64,000 nucleotides of DNA from Monoplex corrugatus (lineage: Eukaryota; Mollusca; Gastropoda; Littorinimorpha; Ranellidae), in the NCBI GenBank assembly GCA_030674185.1, contig JAPXFY010000022.1, positions 4,384,391 through 4,448,390 on the forward strand, given 5' to 3'. Below the pieces are notes generated by a model, which was given only the letters and a program-made list of their open reading frames with translations, was not told the DNA's origin and did no database searches. The translations under genes and the position numbers were made by a program. Positions 44,061 to 57,000 of this stretch are shown here, one piece after another (the stretch's first letter is position 1; each line of letters opens with the position of its first letter).

Positions 44061-44845
44061 ACATCTGTGGCAGTCAAAACACTTAAGTCCTCTCTCGCAC
44101 ACCCAACACGTACACACACAGCCTGAATACACAAAACATCTTTCCTTTTTACATTCCAAAAGATGAACAACTTGATGGCACGTATGCAAAGTCATCTGCA
44201 CCTCTTCTTAATAATCAACAATAAAACAAGATATTCAATTCAATATCTGCTCAAAAAATATCCCTGAATCGGTTTCCTTGAGCATCAACATCAACGCCAC
44301 AGATTATCCGTCCCTGAATTCTTTTCGCGATGATGAGACAAATTATGTTTTGCTTCCTGTTTTTGCTTGTTCACTCTGTTGTTTTGTGTTCCTTTAAATT
44401 GTGCACCAGAATTCTAGATCATGCACCATTAAGTCATTCGTGTAAAGATTATATAAATAATAGCCAATAGAAATGCATATGCTTGCACCTTTTCTGCAAG
44501 AACGCACATGCTTCAAATACAATCCCATGTTAAACTGGCCCGATGTCATCTGTCCTCATCAACTCTGTCTACACAATCAATGTTTTTTTTGTCTCATATT
44601 TATAATTTTCACTGTTTTAGCCTTCTGCTTTCTGTCTTTCATTTTCACCCCCACCTTCTGCTTTCAACGTTATCTTCATTCATTTTCATAACTGCCCACT
44701 TTCACCAGTCTTTTTACTGTTTTCATCTGGTCTCTGCCTGCACTAATCCTCTGCCTTCATATTTTTCTCCTATCTTTGCTTTTCACTGTTTTCACCTGAC
44801 GTCGGTTTTCACCATTTTCAGCTGTCTTTGCCAGTCGCAATTTTT

Positions 44846-44931
44846 TCAGCTGTCTCCGGTTTTCAATTTCTTGGTGGGAGGTCCGTCCTGATCCAGGGAG
44901 GTTTCTGGTTCCAGCACTGGTGGCCCAGAAT
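44846..44931 (-). CDS. Acidic nuclear-type protein, last exon
   Basis: 86 nt from acceptor GTTTCAG|ATTCTG to a TGA stop at 44848-44846. It encodes SGPPVLEPETSLDQDGPP and TKKLKTGDS. Confidence 0.8.
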
Positions 44932-47309
44932 CTGAAACATAAATACAAGAGGCGTACACATGAATGAATAAATAATTGGAAAAATGAAAGCACAAATAAA
45001 GAAAGAAATAAACATAAAAGTTACATTTGATAAAAGAAAGGCCTACAGCGTAAGCCAAGAACAAGAAATGTATCGATATATGGATATATATATATATATA
45101 TAGGTTGTTCTCAGAAACATGTGTGGCATAGGGGTAACTCACTTGAAACACTTGAAATTTGTTTTCTGTTTGTGGATGCTTGTGATGCTTGTTGTATTTT
45201 GGTAGTGTTTGTATTGAAAAAATAAAGTCTAAAAAAATTATTGCATGTCTTCATCTTTCTTGCTGTACATTGAGCATTAAATACAAAAAACACACACAAA
45301 ACAATATGGCGGATTTGTGACATGAAGAAACACACTGTAAACTGATCATTTTTAAGATTCTTTAAGAAGTGTTTTTTGAAACAAAAACAACGTCAAACAG
45401 CTGTACAGATATCTATGTATCTTTGCACTAAACAAAGTCTTAGCTGTATCTTGATATTAATTATATATGGGCATATGATATTTTTGTTACGGTCGTGACG
45501 CATGGTTTCCACTTTCGAGTCTGTCTTAATGTTTCATGCACAAAACTATTCAGCATTCCAGAGAGTGCTTTTCTACAAAAACTGACGAAGAAAACAGTGC
45601 ACGACAGTAGGAACAATTGGTGCATACAAACTGCAGTTCCTGTCCTCTTACGTCATATCGCATATTATGTCACCCGGCATCGTTTCCATTTTTCACGGTC
45701 GCGACCGTACAACGGAAAACCTCTGTGAACTCTGAGACTAAGGTCAGTTGACCGAGATTCCAAGTCAGGCACTCAGCCTTGACCTGAAACATCTCTGGCA
45801 TGCCGGTTTTTCCCGCCGTATCATCTTTATGAGTACATTTTACACTTTGGTTCCTTTGTCTTCCATCCTCTTTGGAAACGTCACGACTGTGCCAGCTTCC
45901 TGCGACTACATCATTGAAGGTGGGTGTACTGGTTTGTTTCATCGTTTTTGATCGTTTAATTATGAGTAGTTCTTTGGAAAAATAGAATATTGTTACATTA
46001 TCAACTTTAATCATGGCAAAAAATAATGTAAATCAGTGTTTAAGACGAAAAATTTAATAATTTCGGATGTACTCTAAGAGTGCATCTTTACCGATGATTT
46101 GGTTTTGCTAACCAATTCCAAAGAACTTAGACTTTTTTTTATAAAGACAGGATGCTTACAGAGGTAGAAAATGTCATCAGGAGACATACTTTGATTAAAT
46201 AAAGCGACTGTTCCTGTGCGGGGTGAAATTTTAAAGCATAATCTAAATAAATAGATCTGTTTGTGAGTCGCGTGTCGGTCGCGACAAGAGAGGAAAGAGC
46301 CATAGTTTCTTGGGCCGACCGACCGAATTTTAGGAAACGTTTTTCTTCTGTGTGTCATTGATGTTTTTCTTTACTTCATTAATGTAAATAACCAAACATA
46401 TCTGTATAGTAAATACTGAATATGATTTTCGAACTTTTGATTGTGGGTTTATTTTCCTCTGTGTCTGTAAATGTCAGGCTGAGTGTTACAGTTGCGACAG
46501 GAAACTATGACGCTCTGTTTTCTTGTCGCGACTGTTAGATCCGGAAAACGAGAAAATGAAGTACTTGCCTGTCAGTTGCTTCTTTGCATGTTTGTTTATC
46601 AATGGATCGGTTACTAAAAACAAAATTTACAGTCTGCGTTTCTATTACTGCTATTTTTATCTGTCACTGGCGGAATAAAGATTTACCGATGTGTTGGTCG
46701 CGACAGGAAATGAAATCTACATGGTTTCTTTTACCGACCGAAATGCCTCGTCATGGTATTTCTCCTTTTCATACATCACATGTTCCCATTGTTGATTCGG
46801 TGAAAGGAACAGAATTATAATGTTGCCGTTAAACCCGTGCTCCTCATCTTTTTTTTTGCCAGCAACGATGGTTTGTTACTTCTACTGTAATCTTCGTCAG
46901 AAGTATGTACGGTCGCTCGCGGAACACACTGTTCCGAGTTTCTCGTCACGACGAAAACGTGTCTCTACTCATCTCCCTTTCCCACCTTCTTCCGCGTGAT
47001 TTTACTTAAAGATTGGCGGTGATTCGCTTTTTAGCTAAGAATTTCGTCTCGCCAATGAAATTAGTTTGTGTGCAAAACCAGTGCATACGTTGTCATTTAA
47101 AAAAAAGTGAACGGTTGTGACATGGAAACCAGGCAGTGAACTCTGACTACAATGAGATTTTGCTCTACTGTATCCATACATCACTCTCATCCAACCCCAA
47201 ACTTCGTTGCTGTGTCAAGATCTAATAAACTTAAAAACTAACAAATGCTGAGCTTGACTTAAGTAAATACAGAGCATATTGGTCGATTTCAATTAAGTTG
47301 TGATGAGAA

Positions 47310-47372
<63 letters not shown>

Positions 47373-47954
47373 CACTGATCTTTAATGTATGTATCACTGA
47401 GGACAAGTTGTTGTCTTCCAACCTTTTTTCTCCCAACAGTCTTCATTCATTTCATTAAAGTAATTTATTAATTGGCTATTTGACTAATTTCACTAATTTC
47501 TTTTAAAAATTAATGTCTTGTTTCCATGTCATGTATTACACATAATTTTGCATTGGAAAAGGATTGTAATGTAACTTTTAAACACCGTATGACATCACCT
47601 CACACACACACACACAACATACAACACACACACACAAACACACACACACACACACACCATACCATACATCACACATACACACACCACACCACGTGTTAAA
47701 AAGAGAGATGTTGCTTTTCATTGTTACGTTATATTTTCAGTTACCCAGATTGGGCAAACAACAAATCCTTGATGGGAAGGCCAAAAATAACACGACTTCC
47801 TCAAATGCTCCAGTCAGCCACCCTCTCCCTGATCCAGAAACTTTGGTGACTGAGAAGACTCAACCTTTGAAAATCAGGTAACTCATTGGAAAATCTAATT
47901 ACTTTGATATTAGTGTCACTGTCCACTGGTGTGTTTGTAACATTAATGCTACAG

Positions 47955-48005
<51 letters not shown>

Positions 48006-51000
48006 CAATGATAGCCAAATTGTAGTTTTATATTGTATGCCCAAATGATACAAAACAAATATGAACAATAATCATACATGCATCCTGAAAGTATTAGACT
48101 GAAAGTTACTATGTCAATCTATTCTTCATTGCATTAATATATTGTGTGTGACACAAATGTTACTAATGACATTGTCATTTTCTGTGTTGCAGTCATCTGA
48201 AAGTTAATCATTATGTGGAAGTGGCCTTTCCTAGGAAGAGTGGACAGAAGATGGAACATTATATTGGAAAGGTAAGACACTTCTTTGAGAACACAAAATC
48301 AAATCAGTTTGTTTAACATTAAGCAAAATTTACCAACCAGTAGGTCCAAATTCTTCACTGATGAAGATGGCAGTATTAAGTCTTTAAGAGGATGAAGATG
48401 GCAGTATTAAGAGGATCAATAATAGAAACAGCTCGGTTATTACTAACACAACTAATTTTTGCCATTAGGTGACAAGTTACCAGCCAAAGGGTCCAAATGC
48501 TTCACTAATGGTGATGGTAGTATTAATAGAGCCAATAGTATAATTAGATATAGTGCGGTTATTACTAACACTCCTAATTTCTGCCATTGGGTAATAATTC
48601 TATTGTTGCTTTTAATTGCAGATTAAAACCATTGACGCAGCAGATGAGGACATCGCTGTCAGCTACCTGAAACACCATCCCTCAGGCTGCTATTACACAT
48701 GGCCAGATCATACCGATTTGTCCTGGGTCAAGATCCAGGAAATTACACGAGTACTGGGCGACCCATGGATCGATGGCCGTGGTCACTACACTTTTAGTAG
48801 TTGACATCATCCGTCTCCATCAGTGTAGTTGACAAATGTATATATAATGCTTAAATTGTTACACTTGTTTTATTTTCCTGAATTGAATTGTTCTATTTTC
48901 AGCTGTTTTAATCCTTGACTCATATTTGCCATGTACGTGTAGATTTCTCTCTATTTCGTAGAGTTGGATTCCACGTCACAACCGTAACAGACTCCAAATA
49001 GATAACATTTATCAGTGATTTGACTTCAAATCCTTTCTATTTTCTTAATTTTGGTTGTTCTAATGTCAGTTGTTTCCTTTTTGGCTCATGTTTGCCATGT
49101 CCATAGTTGGTTTAAGTTGTTTTGTAGAATTAGATTCCATGTCACAACTGTAACGGACTCCATGTCACAACTGTAACACATTGTTTTTTATTATATAATG
49201 AAAGACAATAAATGGTACATCGGCTTGAAAATCTGCTTTGTACCTTTTGAGTGCAAGGATATGAAATACTGCATGCCTGACTTGAGCTGTATAGTTCAAT
49301 AATCATGGAGACATGAGAATGTGAAGTTGCTGCGAGCATGGAGGATTAATGGTCAACTTAAAAATTACAGAAAAATACTCCCTCCCACTAGTCCCAGTCA
49401 TTCTGAAAAGTTCTTTTTACATGGGAACTTTTCTTTCCTTTGATTACAAATAAATTGGACCAGATTTTACAAAGCATGCTGTTTTTAAACACTTCAAAGC
49501 ACTTTTTTGGGTTCCACGTCACAACCGTAACACAACCAAAAAATGATTTTTTAATCATCTACTACAAGAAGATGAATTGACAGATCATCTTTTCCTTTTT
49601 AGAATATGATGTGTATTGAAATGCTGTACTGTGTGACACAAAGACATATATCTACAGTGAAATTTATTTTGGGGTCTCTGTGTCACAGAAATAACACATG
49701 TTTTTGAGAACCACCCATATATCAAAGAATGAACACGTTACTGGAAAAATGAAAGCATAAAAAAAAGAAGAAATAAACATAAAAATTACATTTGATAAAA
49801 GAAAAGCCTACAAATTAAGCCACGAACATTTAAATTATCACAATGCGGCTTACTGTATGCAATTTTACATATTTTTTCATACAGAATTACGCATCTTAAA
49901 ACAGAATCTCTGCTGAACCCCCCCCCCCCCCCCATTTCATTCCAAGCAAAGTTTCCTTAGAATTTCATACAATATTAGGCATCTTGGGAGTTCTGCTGGA
50001 TCTCCTCTTCATTGGACTTCTGCTGATTCCTACCCCCACCCCAATTCCCAGAATGTTTCCTTGGGATTTTATACAGGAGTAATTATCTTAAAACGGGAAT
50101 TCTGATGATCCCCCCCCCCCCCCCCATTCCAAACAATGTGTCCTTGGAATTTCATGCAGAATTATGCATCTTAAACCGGGAGTTCTGATGAATGCCCCCC
50201 CCCCCCCCCCCCCACTCTCACTGGAGTTATTCTGAATTTCCACCCACCCACCCTTTCATTCGGAGTGATGTTTACTTGCAATTTCAGACAGAATTACGCA
50301 TCTTAACCCTTTGACTCCCGCACCCTAACTACCAGCGTCCTGCATTTTCAACTATGGCAGAAAAGCAAAAGCTGGTGGATAGGGTGAGGGAGTCAAAGGG
50401 TTAAGTTTTTGCAGCTGGTGGATAGGGTGTGGGAGTCAAAGGGTTAAAACAGGAGTTCCTCTAAATCCCCCTCCCCACCTCCTTCACTCCAAGAATGTTT
50501 TCTTGGATGCATATCTGCACCTTGTTTGGCCCATACAACGCAGGCATTACATTGCTACAGTCTGATTTCTCCATCTTCAGTGTGTGCATGCTAGTGGTTT
50601 TCATGTCTCCATAAGCCACAGAATACCAACACAACCCAACCTGCAGGACATCTAATGTGTGTATTGGAGTTCAAATACCTGGGAACGATCATTTCATCAG
50701 ACAGCAGATGCACATCAGAGATGGCCGGCAGAATCGGCCGGGCCGAGACAGCATTCAAGAAGATGACAAGCATTCTTACCAACAAATACTTATCGATTGA
50801 CATCAGGAAGAGAGTTCTTGAATGTTATATAGAACCAATACTGTTGTACGGATGTGAGGCGTGGACAGCCAACAAACAAAGCCAGAACAAGATTGAGGCA
50901 GCCGAGATGTGGTTTCTAAGAAGAATGTTGAGGTTCCATGGACAGCAAAGAAAACAAACGAGACAGTCTTGATGGAGGCAGACACAAGTAGATCATTCAT

Positions 51001-54000
51001 AAGGAAGATTAGGAAAAGACAGGCAACATTTACAGACCATTTTATGAGGAAAGGGGAATTGGAGCACCTGGTCACAACGGGAAAGCTGGAGGGAAAGAGA
51101 GCACCAGGTAGACCCAGGGAGAAAATGCTGGACGGACTTGCAGAGTGGCTGGGGACGAGGAGGGTGGGGGAGATGCTAGGGGCAACGAGACAGAGGCAGA
51201 TGGAAGTCCATGATCGCCAACGCCATGCGGCAGGGCACCTGATGATTATGATTGGATATTCTGTGTGTGCATACACATATAGAGGATTCAGGTAATAGCA
51301 GGTCTGCTAAAAATGTTCACCTGAGAGAACGGAAAACTGTCCATCCTTTACCCACCAGGTGGAACCCTGAGCAGGTTAGGAATCCACACCTTCCAATCAG
51401 AAATCCAGTGTAGCAGCCACTTAACTACTGCGCCTGATACCGCAGGATCTGACTAGTGACTACTGGTAATGAATAATAAGGTTTCAAGGTTTGATGTAAA
51501 ATCATGCTAGTGTGCAGAGTGTACATGCACACATTGTGCACACACGCATATACGATGAAAACAAGCCCACCCCACCCCTCTCTCACACACACACCACAGA
51601 GAATAACACTTAAACTCATGCACCCTATTCACTAAACTGCAAAAACTTAACCCTTTGAATCTCTCACCCTATCCACTAGCTTCCCACAGGAAGCTGGTGG
51701 ATAGGGTGAGGGAGTCAAAGGGTTAAGTTTTTGCTTTGTAAACATGGTTGACAATGCAAGATGCTGGTGGACAGGGTTGATGAGTCAAAGGGTTAAACAT
51801 CAGCACAGAAGACATGGGACAGAGTAAAACTGAAGATAATTCTGGTCACAGAAAGTTGAAAGTTGTGACGTGTTTGAAAACTCACCGCCGTTTTCCTCGA
51901 CGGGACTTTCCTCTTGCTTGATGCGAGCTTCCTGCTCCTCCCTCACCATGCTCAGTGCTGCACACACACAGTAGCAATGCCGCATGAAAAATTGAAATTG
52001 GGTTTTGAGTTTAAAAATGTATATTGTTTTGAAGATATTGTTATTCTGAGTAAAAAGCAGTTTAAATTTTTCAAATCGGACTAATAGTTCATGAGATATT
52101 CCAATTTGAAGCGTCAAAAATTTCTTAAATTTTGGTACCATGTTTTAGTGGGACAAAGAAGGACAAGTGTCACAGAACAAACTCATCAAATGGCATGGTA
52201 TGCTGATTTTGCTGGAAATGACATTCATTTTGTAATTGTGAGAGACAGACCGGATCAAAAGTCATGAAATTCTGGTCGTTGATGTATTTTGGCGTGCCGA
52301 ATTGAATAAAACTCTGTGACGAGCCATTTTTGTCTTATTACAGGAAACATGTGATATTTGGCATGTTTTATCAATGTTTCATTGATAATTGCCCATATTG
52401 TATTAATAACAGACAAAAATGAAGCTAGAAACAAAACAATCATTTCAAGAGATAGATATAAGAATGTGCCGATCCGTTCGTAGCAGTTGAGACCGCCCGA
52501 CCTTTTCCGGCACATGTGTGGGGAATTTCCATCACTACTGGCCTTAATGTCTTATCGCGCGTGTGGTTAGAATCTTGGTCAGTCTCGCGTTGAATGTTCT
52601 AAAAATAGTACGAGCATTCTGGGATGCAAGGAACTTTCCATTCACTACTGAAAGACTTTGAACTGATGCTGTGCTACATTCGAATGCGAATACTAGGAGC
52701 TAGCTTTACATCTAGCAGTGCAAATGCGAAAGGGTTAAATTTCCATCAGTCTGAAAAAGACTATAATTGTAGGACAGCGATCGCGCTAGATTTTTTTCCC
52801 AGCCTGTACTAGCTACGGCAATTATAACATGTCAAAAATGCGACCGGTACAGACAAAAAAAAAAATCAGTAGGCTTGTTCTATCAATTTTAATTGCCCTT
52901 CCAATGGCTTCCAATAACAGCGCAGCAGTCCCAGGCTATGGTTTTTGTCACGCAGCAAGTGCCTTTTGATCCGCCGCACGTATGAGTGCACACACAAACA
53001 CACACGCACGCCCTGAAAGAAAGGTTGGGCGAGACCGACCAGATGCCGTTTCAGATTACTGCGAGAGGAAAGGGGACTAGGCCTACGGGAAGGAGGGAGG
53101 CTGGGGAAAGGGGGGAGGATGGGGATGGGATGGGCACTAGCCGTGCTAATAGAAAGGGAGAAGGAGGGGAACAAACTGGTAGACTACCGGAAACTGGTTG
53201 AGTGATTCATGTCACTATGCGGAACATGGGACTAGGCCGGGAGAAAAAAGGTCAATGAAGCAATCGGTACAATGAATTTTTTTCGGTTTTGTGTAAGGAC
53301 AGGTTAAATCACAGTCGGTATTCAGTGTTTTGAATCGGTAAAATACGGACTGTAGTCGGTTACCGCGGTTGCTGTAGGACTTATCAGGCCCAGTTGACTA
53401 GAAAGACAAAAAATTAAAATGATGGTGCGATAATCTAGTGGGTAAGATGTAGTTGTCTTCAAAGGGCCTGTTATTGTTGCTGTTATTTTCGTTTAAAGCC
53501 CAGCCAACTGCATAGAGCCATATACAAAAAGACAAAGAAAAGTAAGTACACAGATCAATGCATTCGCGCACACTATCTTACAAGATGCCCCTGGTGTTGA
53601 CCAATCCTGTCAAATTTATCACACAGGGGATATAATAAACACACCTGAACACAACCTTGAACATAACTAAGGATACCGAAAACATATAAAAATGGGCATA
53701 AATTACCTAAAATTGCTTCTGCATATCACATTTCCCTAGAGCCAAAAATGCACCTAATACATGTACCCAATTATCATTCCTAAGAGAAAGTACATAAGAT
53801 TTTATCGAACACATACAGGAGAACAGCCCAGCAAGGCAGAAAATGACAGGAAGAAATGACAGAAAGCAAACAAACTGAGAAACAAAGAGAGCGACAGAAA
53901 AGAGGAAATTTCTAGCACAGAATTTCCAGAAGGTGGGGATACTATTTATACTGAAAGAGCCCCTGGCATCCCCACCTGGGGAAGGGGGGCAATAACTGAC

Positions 54001-57000
54001 TCACCAACTGGACACTGGAAGTTTTTTGACAGCACTTGTTATGGCAGCTATGACTCGTAGTATGAGCAATTCAAAGGAAAGTTCACAGCATTTTCTACTG
54101 TCAACGTTACAACTAACAAAGACTCACCAACTCTCATCTCTGGGTCAGCATCATTGGAGTCCTGTGAGTATTCAGGCATGGTGTTGGACTCGGGGTTTTC
54201 AGGGAAAGACATGTTGGAGTCTTCGTTCAGGTTCTCACTGTTGCTGCCGAATGACCCCGTTGAGGCCTGCGTGTTTTCTTCTGTGTACACTAAACATTAA
54301 CAGAAACAAGAGTCAAGAGGTGTACACTGATCATTAACAGAAACAAGAGTCAAGAGGTGTACACTGATCATTAACAGAAACAAGAGTCAAGAGATGTACA
54401 CTGATCATTAACAGAAACAAGAGTCAAGAGGTGTACACTGATCATTAACAGAAACAAGAGTCAAGAGGTGTACACTGATCATTAACAGAAACAAGAGTCA
54501 AGAGATGTACACTGATCATTAACAGAAACAAGAGTCAAGAGGTGTACACTGATCTTTAACAGGAACAAACAAGAGTCAAGAGGTGTACACTGATCATTAA
54601 CAGAAACAAGCAAGAGTCAAGAGGTATACACTGATCATTAACAGAAACAAGAGTCAAGAGGTATACACTGATCATTAACAGAAACAAGAGGTATACACTG
54701 ATCATTAACAGAAACAAGAGTCAAGAGGTATACACTGATCATTAACAGAAACAAGAGTCAAGAGGTGTACACTGATCTTTAACAGAAACAAACAAGATTC
54801 AAGAGGTGTACACTGATCATTAACAGAAACAAGAGTCAAGAGGTGTACACTGATCATTAACAGAAACAAGAGTCAAGAGGTGTACACTGATCATTAACAG
54901 AAACAAACAAGAGTCAAGAGGTGTACACTGATCATTAACAGAAACAAGAGTCAAGAGGTGTACACTGATCATTAACAGAAACAAACAAGATTCAAGAGGT
55001 ATACACTGATCATTAACAGAAACAAGAGTCAAGAGGTATACACTGATCATTAACAGAAACAAACAAGATTCAAGAGGTGTACACTGATCATTAACAGAAA
55101 CAAACAAGATTCAAGAGGTGTACACTGATCTTTAACAGAAACAAACAAGATTCAAGAGGTGTACACTGATCATTAACAGAAACAAGAGTCAAGAGGTATA
55201 CACTGATCATTAACAGAAACAAACAAGATTCAAGAGGTGTACACTGATCATTAACAGAAACAAGAGTCAAGAGGTGTACACTGATCTTTAACAGAAACAA
55301 ACAAGATTCAAGAGGTATACACTGATCATTACCAGAAACAAGAGTCAAGAGGTGTACACTGATCATTAACAGAAACAAACAAGAGTCAAGAGGTGTACAC
55401 TGATCTTTAACAGAAACAAACAAGATTCAAGAGGTGTACACTGATCATTAACAGAAACAAGAGTCAAGAGGTGTACACTGATCATTAACAGAAACAAGAG
55501 TCAAGAGGTATACACTGATCATTAACAGAAACAAGAGTCAAGAGGTGTACACTGATCTTTAACAGAAACAAACAAGAGTCAAGAGGTGTACACTGATCAT
55601 TAACAGAAACAAGAGTCAAGAGGTATACACTGATCGTTAACAGAAACAAACAAGAGTCAAGAGGTGTACACTGATCATTAACAGAAACAAGAGTCAAGAG
55701 GTGTACACTGATCATTAACAGAAACAAGAGTCAAGAGGTATACACTGATCGTTAACAGAAACAAGAGTCAAGAGGTATACACTGATCATTAACAGAAACA
55801 AGAGTCAAGAGGTGTACACTGATCATTAACAGAAACAAGAGTCAAGAGGTATACACTGATCATTAACAGAAACAAGAGTCAAGAGGTGTACACTGATCAT
55901 TAACAGAAACAAGAGTAAAGAGGTGTACACTGATCATTAACAGAAACAAGAGTCAAGAGGTATACACTGATCATTAACAGAAACAAGAGTCAAGAGGTGT
56001 ACACTGATCATTAACAGAAACAAGAGTCAAGAGGTGTACACTGATCATTAACAGAAACAAGAGTCAAGAGGTGTACACTGATCATTAACAGAAACAAGAG
56101 TCAAGAGGTATACACTGATCATTAACAGAAACAAGAGTCAAGAGGTGTACACTGATCATTAACAGAAACAAGAGTCAAGAGGTGTACACTGATCATTAAC
56201 AGAAACAAGAGTCAAGAGGTATACACTGATCATTAACAGAAACAAGAGTCAAGAGATGTACACTGATCATTAACAGAAACAAGCAAGAGTCAAGAGGTGT
56301 ACACTGATCGTTAATAGAAACAAACAAGAGTCAAGAGGTGTACACTGATCATTAACAGAAACAAGAGTCAAGAGGTGTACACTGATCATTAACAGAAACA
56401 AACAAGAGTCAAGAGGTGTACACTGATCATTAACAGAAACAAACAAGAGTCAAGAGGTGTACACTGATCGTTAACAGAAACAAGAGTCAAGAGGTGTACA
56501 CTGATCATTAACAGAAACAAACAAGAGTCAAGAGGTATACACTGATCATTAACAGAAACAAGAGTCAAGAGATGTACACTGATCATTAACAGAAACAAGA
56601 GTGAAGAGATGTACACTGATCATTAACAGAAACAAGAGTGAAGAGATGTACACTGATCATTAACAGAAACAAGAGTCAAGAGGTGTACACTGATCATTAA
56701 CAGAAACAAACAAGAGTCAAGAGGTGTACACTGATCGTTAACAGAAACAAGAGTCAAGAGGTGTACACTGATCATTAACAGAAACAAGAGTCAAGAGATG
56801 TACACTGATCATTAACAGAAACAAGAGTCAAGAGATGTACACTGATCATTAACAGAAACAAGAGTCAAGAGATGTACACTGATCGTTAACAGAAACAAGA
56901 GTCAAGAGGTGTACACTGATCGTTAACAGAAACAAGAGTCAAGAGGTGTACACTGATCATTAACAGAAACAAACAAGAGTCAAGAGGTGTACACTGATCG

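Larger units (their letters stand above)
45075..49722 (+). mobile_element. 4.6-kb inverted-repeat segment, candidate unclassified DNA transposon
   Basis: The ends are inverted. The right end in reverse reads GATATATGGGTGGTTCTCAA then AAACATGTGT; the left reads GATATATGG, an expanded AT run, then GGTTGTTCTCAGAAACATGT. A ~22-bp motif of the form GTTACGGTYGTGACRTGGAA recurs inside: forward at 45487, 46484, 46692 and 47111, reversed near 46519, 48966, 49135, 49159 and 49510, with GGTCGCGAC variants at 45695 and 46278. A spliced plus-strand frame lies between the motif clusters. Direct repeats of ~110 bp flank the whole. No known transposon class was matched. Confidence 0.6.

Noticed and set aside
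45748..45951. Plus-strand frame considered as 5' exon of the nested spliced ORF
   Set aside because: Its possible donor (GAAG|GTGGGT) leaves phase 1, while the exon at 47741 needs phase 0.
44963..49839. Long terminal repeat retrotransposon
   Set aside because: The ~110-bp direct repeats are short, lack TG...CA ends, and enclose inverted repeats; no gag, pol or primer-binding site was seen.
52255..52515. Minus-strand 86-codon frame with hydrophobic stretches
   Set aside because: No recognisable family, no supporting splice sites, inside an intron of a gene on the same strand.
53424..53465. tRNA-like A-box stretch
   Set aside because: No B box at the right distance and no cloverleaf; at best a truncated SINE head. 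No intact tRNA gene was found in the window.
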